A DNA stretch of 64,000 nt, from positions 25,968,367-26,032,366 of the forward strand of contig CM049308.1 in assembly GCA_026874595.1 (NCBI GenBank). The letters are read 5' to 3'. Shown here piece by piece: positions 60,008-64,000 of the stretch. Numbering within the stretch: the stretch's first letter is position 1; each line of letters starts with the position of its first letter. The notes below the pieces were generated by a model. That model was not told the origin of the DNA and did no database searches. It saw only the letters and a list, made by a program, of their open reading frames with translations. Made by a program: the position numbers and the translations under genes. The DNA comes from Sipunculus nudus. Its lineage: Eukaryota; Annelida; Sipuncula; Golfingiida; Sipunculidae.

Positions 60008-60462
60008 GAGGCAGCGGAAATCTTGCGCTTCTAAAGAAGCTACTGATTTTCCCGCTGCCTGCTTTGACCGTTTATGATACACTTAAACACCAGATGGTGG
60101 GTCTGTCTGCTAAAACCTGCTAATGTTACCAGCAGCCAACCAAATGCCAGTCAACAAACACTCGACAGGCATCAGGCTCCGACCAGAAACCACGTGCGGG
60201 GTCATTCTCTCGGAGTCTGTGGCCTGTTCAAACGGTTGCCGGGGCGATGAGCTGTCACTTAAAACGAAATGAACAACATCGGCTCCGTGTATTCCTCGCT
60301 TGGCCGGTAACCGTTTTGTCTTCCAGGACAAGGTCTAGTCTGATTGGACCAAAATACAGTGCTCCTCTCTGGTGTAGCGATTCAGGATACGAGGTCAAAA
60401 CAAACAGCGCTTACGATATAGGTAGTAGGCCTATAGGTAAAGTCCTGTGTATAGAGCGTACT
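60008..60462 (+). repeat. Dispersed repeat, partner of 435-1085
   Basis: Shares at least four ordered blocks with the left end of the window. It has internal deletions relative to that copy. Confidence 0.75.
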
Positions 60463-60897
60463 CAACATTCGCCTTCGACACATGCGGGAATTCGACTTAA
60501 CCGATCTCGACACAACGAGGTTGTACAATATACGTGTATATAAAAACACAAAAACATTCAAACGTGTCTGATATTGATCTTGAATGACTTTTTTTATTTA
60601 CTGTGTACTTTAGCGATGTACTGCAATATATAACGACTTCAGGAAATAACATGTCCGGCTGTTCATAACTGAATAATTAAGAATATTTTAGGACATGATT
60701 TTGCTGATAATTTAACACATGAAAAAAAACATTGAGTGCAGACATTTTGTCTATATTCAGTTTTCCTGATGACCAATTCAAAGTAATTATTGCTTTAAAT
60801 TATCTTGCATTATTAGAACATTCACAACAAAGAATATGCCCATGAATGAATAATCAACAAGCATATTTTCTATAATGAGATCATTTTTTATCCTTTA

Positions 60898-61231
60898 GGC
60901 CAAAAAAATTAAAGGTATGGTTCTCAGGCACCGCCCGCATCAATTTTAAACCCCCGCATCAAAAATTTTTATTTTGATTTTCAAAAAAACTTTCAAATTT
61001 TGAACTGCTGCCGCTCCGACATTTCTTTCAAGAAGGTAAAACCGTACAATTTCCTTTGTTCTGTAGTGCTTTTACTTATTTAGCAAAATAAAACTGTTAT
61101 TTTCATGCTTTTCCTTATCATGTGACATTTTAATCGAAACATACTAAAAAAATTAACATAAAAAAAGCATCCGCCCGCATTGATTTCTGAAAAAAAGTGC
61201 CTGAGAACCATACCTTTTTTTTATTTTGGCC
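60898..61231. mobile_element. Harbinger-like MITE (copy 2), TTA target duplication
   Basis: 334 bp, the same 5' GGCC and 3' GGCC ends and the same interior as 37557-37894 with scattered substitutions, in the same orientation. TTA flanks both sides (60895-60897 and 61232-61234). Confidence 0.88.
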
Positions 61232-61610
61232 TTAAAGTCATAAATTATTCATATATAGCTTGTAACACCTGTTTCTCTTTGAACCTTTTAATATGAAATT
61301 ATCGAGAAAATGAATAGCGCTGATAAATAAATAACTGATTAGTGACCAAGTCACTATAGAAGAAAACCAGCTGGCTATATATCTAGCTTTACTTTAAGTG
61401 ATAGGTATGCCCATCTTGTTTCGCAAATCCTTTTTTTTCTATATTTGGTCTTTCAAAGGATGTAAATAAACATTTTTTTTACTAAAAGCGTTCCAGTTTG
61501 TAATATATACTGCTGGTTAATTTACAGTGAACATCCATGATTCTGAACATACTAGTCTTTTTTTTTGGCAAACACTGCACGTATGTTCCACTAAAAACTG
61601 CCCTTTTTGC

Positions 61611-62477
61611 TGTTACAGATGTCTCTTTTATTGTTTGCAGAAGTCTTACATTAGTATGTGCAGCGCAAGCATTGTCCGTTGCTATAGCGGCATAGCCCGG
61701 CCCACGCGTGGGGTCTGACGTGTAAACACAGCGGTCATGCTAGTCTGGGGCTTTCTCGCCTGGCCGAGCCGGGCCGGCTCACGTGTGAACCCTGATATGT
61801 AGAAACACAGCGTTCGTTGTTCTAGATGTTTCCTGTAACGTGTGTAGTATTGTTTTCTTTTGGATTGTTCGGGAAATGGAAAGTTCTCGGCTTGAGGTGA
61901 AAAGTTATAAATAAGGGGCTCTGTTTTAGAGCCGAGAGGGAGGAGAGATATATTCCAGCGGACACACAGAAGAGTGTAAATCAGTTTGTGGACCTTTTCC
62001 GATAAGTGCGGCAGTTATAGATTTTCTTCTAAATTTGTGACGAATCCTATATAGTCTTCAGTTTGCTTTCGGGATTATAACAAGAACTTCACTTTTGGAT
62101 AACAACAAATCGATTTTGTGATTGAACTGTTATTCTCTGAGAAGAATTATGTGAACTGGTCATCTTGATTATATGCTTTAAAGGACCTTTTGTCGCTGTG
62201 ACAGTGGTGGTATCCAGGTACTGTACACTTTATTTATATACTTTTATTGATTTACTGTTGTACTGTTGTTATACTGTGAAACTGTATTGATTTAGTGTAT
62301 CATAATGTTAGGATTGTTTTAAGAATAAATTATGATTATTTGTTAACAAAAAACCACTGACTTCTTTATTCATTCCATTAGATATTTCAAGCTGCCTACT
62401 GTTACAAAATCTGATTTTTTAATCTCCATTACAAAATTAATGTTCGTCATGACTACGTGATCTGTTGTTCCGTAAAA
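61611..62477 (+). mobile_element. Solo LTR (copy 2), TTGC target-site duplication
   Basis: 867 bp, same family and orientation as 8112-9010. It starts TGTTACAGATG and ends CCGTAAAA, a decayed form of GTAACA. TTGC lies on both sides (61607-61610 and 62478-62481). It keeps the TATA box TATAAATA (61906-61913) and AATAAA (62324-62329). No internal retrotransposon sequence adjoins it. Confidence 0.87.
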
Positions 62478-62681
62478 TTGCGAAAACGTGATAACTGCTG
62501 TATGCACGAGCGTCATTTTGCATTAAAACTGAAAATAAACCTTTGTTTCATCAAACATATTCAACGTTGAGCTTGGTTTCAAGTGAGCAAAGGGGTCGTG
62601 TGTCCCTCCCCCACCCACACACACCAATAATTAGCATAGTTGTTTTGAACTGAGCGGTTTCGAGACAAATTCGAAGACAAT

Positions 62682-63300
62682 TTTTAGCTCAGCTGACTGT
62701 AAGTCATCTGAGCTTTAGCAATCACTCTTGTCTGTCTGTTTGTCCGTCTGTCTGTCCGGCTGTTCGTCCATTAACCAGGCACAAATCGTAACTGCTGGAC
62801 CTGGAATCTTCTTACTTGACATCCATAGAAGTCCATGACATGCAGGGAGGCCCATGAAAAATCTCCTTCGAAACCTGAAATTAGGTCTCTGTCACCCATA
62901 TTGTTGGAGCTATTTGGCTCAGAAGTACCCTTAGAATAATTGAAAGCTTGATACATAAGCTCCAGTATCTTAACAACTAATGCATTGATCATTATGATTC
63001 TTTGCATTCTTAAAAAAATCAAGAAGTGTTTCATCGGTTCCTGCACACTAATGGTGCAACCTCAATTTTTTTTAATTTGTTAACACATTTTTTTCTCTCT
63101 TTTTGAGACCCTTTTTTGATGCGGTCATACGTTAACAGTGCACAAATCGTAACTGCTGGACCTGGAATCTTCTTACATGACATCCCGAGAGGTCTATGAA
63201 AGATCTCCTCACCCATATTCTTCGAGCTATGGGGCTTATAAATACCGCCCCCGCCCCCCCCCCCCCGAATAATGGAAAATTTTATACCAAATAAATAAAG
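62682..63300 (-). mobile_element. Tandem-repeat element fragment, 3' end at 62682
   Basis: On the minus strand the segment ends with the 29-bp imperfect palindrome (62714-62686) followed by AAAAA. Inside are two diverged 340-type units: 'cacaaatcgtaactgctgg' occurs at about 62780 and 63141. A (CTGT)n/(CCGT)n patch lies between the palindrome and the first unit. Confidence 0.75.
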
Positions 63301-64000
63301 CCGATGCATGCAGTCAACAGGTTTTGTGTATCGTGCGATATAGTTGCTTTTTAGTTATGTACACGTGTGCATGCTTCCGCTACCTGTTTAAATGATACAA
63401 GAAAAAAAGTTTTCTGACCTATCAGAAGTGTTCGATTGAATAAGGTGGCCGGGGGAGGGGGGGGGGGGGATGTGAATATATATACATAATCATAATACCT
63501 ACGTAAAAATGCAATCGATTATAAGTATGTATGAATGGTCGTGTGTATGAATTAATGTGTATTCAGTTGCTGAGGAAATTGCAGAAATATTGCCAACAAA
63601 ACTAAAACAGGTGACATGATATGACAGACTGGAGTGTACTCTTATTAAATAAAAGGTCGAATTTTGCTCCTTTGCTTCCCCCGATACCTCTTATTTAAAT
63701 GGAGCAACCTGAGTTTATCTATAGGTCCATGTACCTTATAGTCCCGGTCACAACAATGAACCTTTAATCATCCAGGTATAATATATATAGTACGTAATTT
63801 CATCTATATAGGTCTAACATTATGGTTGCCAAATTATATGGACTCCCACCGGATTGTTCAAATAAAACATACAATGAAACCGGGTACAAAAGACTAAATA
63901 TTCTTATATTTAATCTATTAATAACCGTGGAATGCTCATGTTTGCATGGGTTAAATGAAGTATTAAATGAGATTAGGATTAGTCTGATCAAATCAATTCA
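63301..64000. other. Right-end stretch with no recognised feature
   Basis: Apart from a G-rich run near 63450-63469, I see no gene, repeat copy or RNA. Short frames are not supported. Confidence 0.5.

Larger units (their letters stand above)
58853..60525. mobile_element. DNA-transposon remnant with short inverted ends
   Basis: The left end CAGTAAAACCTGGTTGTGTC and the right end, whose inverse reads GTACAACCTCGTTGTGTCGA, share about 15 of 17 bases. Both are followed inward by TCGA-rich sequence. CAGT-starting ends with this motif are seen in pogo/Tigger-type elements, which is inference. Inside are a (TTA)n tract, a repeat shared with 435-1085, and a minus-strand stretch (59090-59275) possibly left from a transposase but too damaged to identify. 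Confidence 0.5.

Overview
The window looks like nuclear DNA from a bivalve-type mollusc, but the species cannot be fixed from sequence alone. Evidence: spliced genes with GT-AG introns, very low coding density, many (TA)n and (GA)n microsatellites, a decayed non-LTR retrotransposon, solo LTRs, MITEs, and long tandem-repeat elements carrying (GACG)n-type stretches. There are no operons and no bacterial-style genes.

The main gene is on the minus strand, 38239 down to 16143. It is a complete SLC23-family (nucleobase-ascorbate) transporter in 11 coding exons. All exon phases agree, all introns are GT-AG, and the joined frame gives 582 residues plus stop. The translocation helix carrying E328/D332 is conserved. 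Two family hallmarks are altered: the TM1 Gln-His pair reads Gln-Gln, and the NAT signature has Thr-Pro where [Q/E/P]-Asn is expected. A second gene is represented by one minus-strand exon of a fibrinogen-related/YCDM-type lectin domain (1786-2012).

The rest is mainly mobile and repetitive DNA. From left to right: dispersed repeats (1-1.3 kb); a foldback element with tRNA-Ser-like heads inside a (TA)n tract (3.35-3.77 kb); tandem-repeat elements at 5.4 and 7.4-9.3 kb, the second split by a solo LTR with an ATGG target duplication; a MITE (9.7-10.1 kb). The SLC23 introns contain a 25.5-26.4 kb array, a 19-bp minisatellite at 28 kb, a 150-bp-unit element at 35.2-36.7 kb and a Harbinger-like MITE at 37.6 kb.

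From 38.7 to 52.9 kb lie arrays with units of about 280, 340 and 600 bp or more, including a 6.8 kb structure with inverted arms (46020-52859). A frameshifted LINE fills 53.78-58.46 kb. It is followed by a TIR element (58.85-60.5 kb), the second MITE copy, a second solo LTR (TTGC duplication) and a last tandem element at 62.7-63.3 kb. Repeat families were identified by comparing copies within the window; names of transposon superfamilies are inferences.
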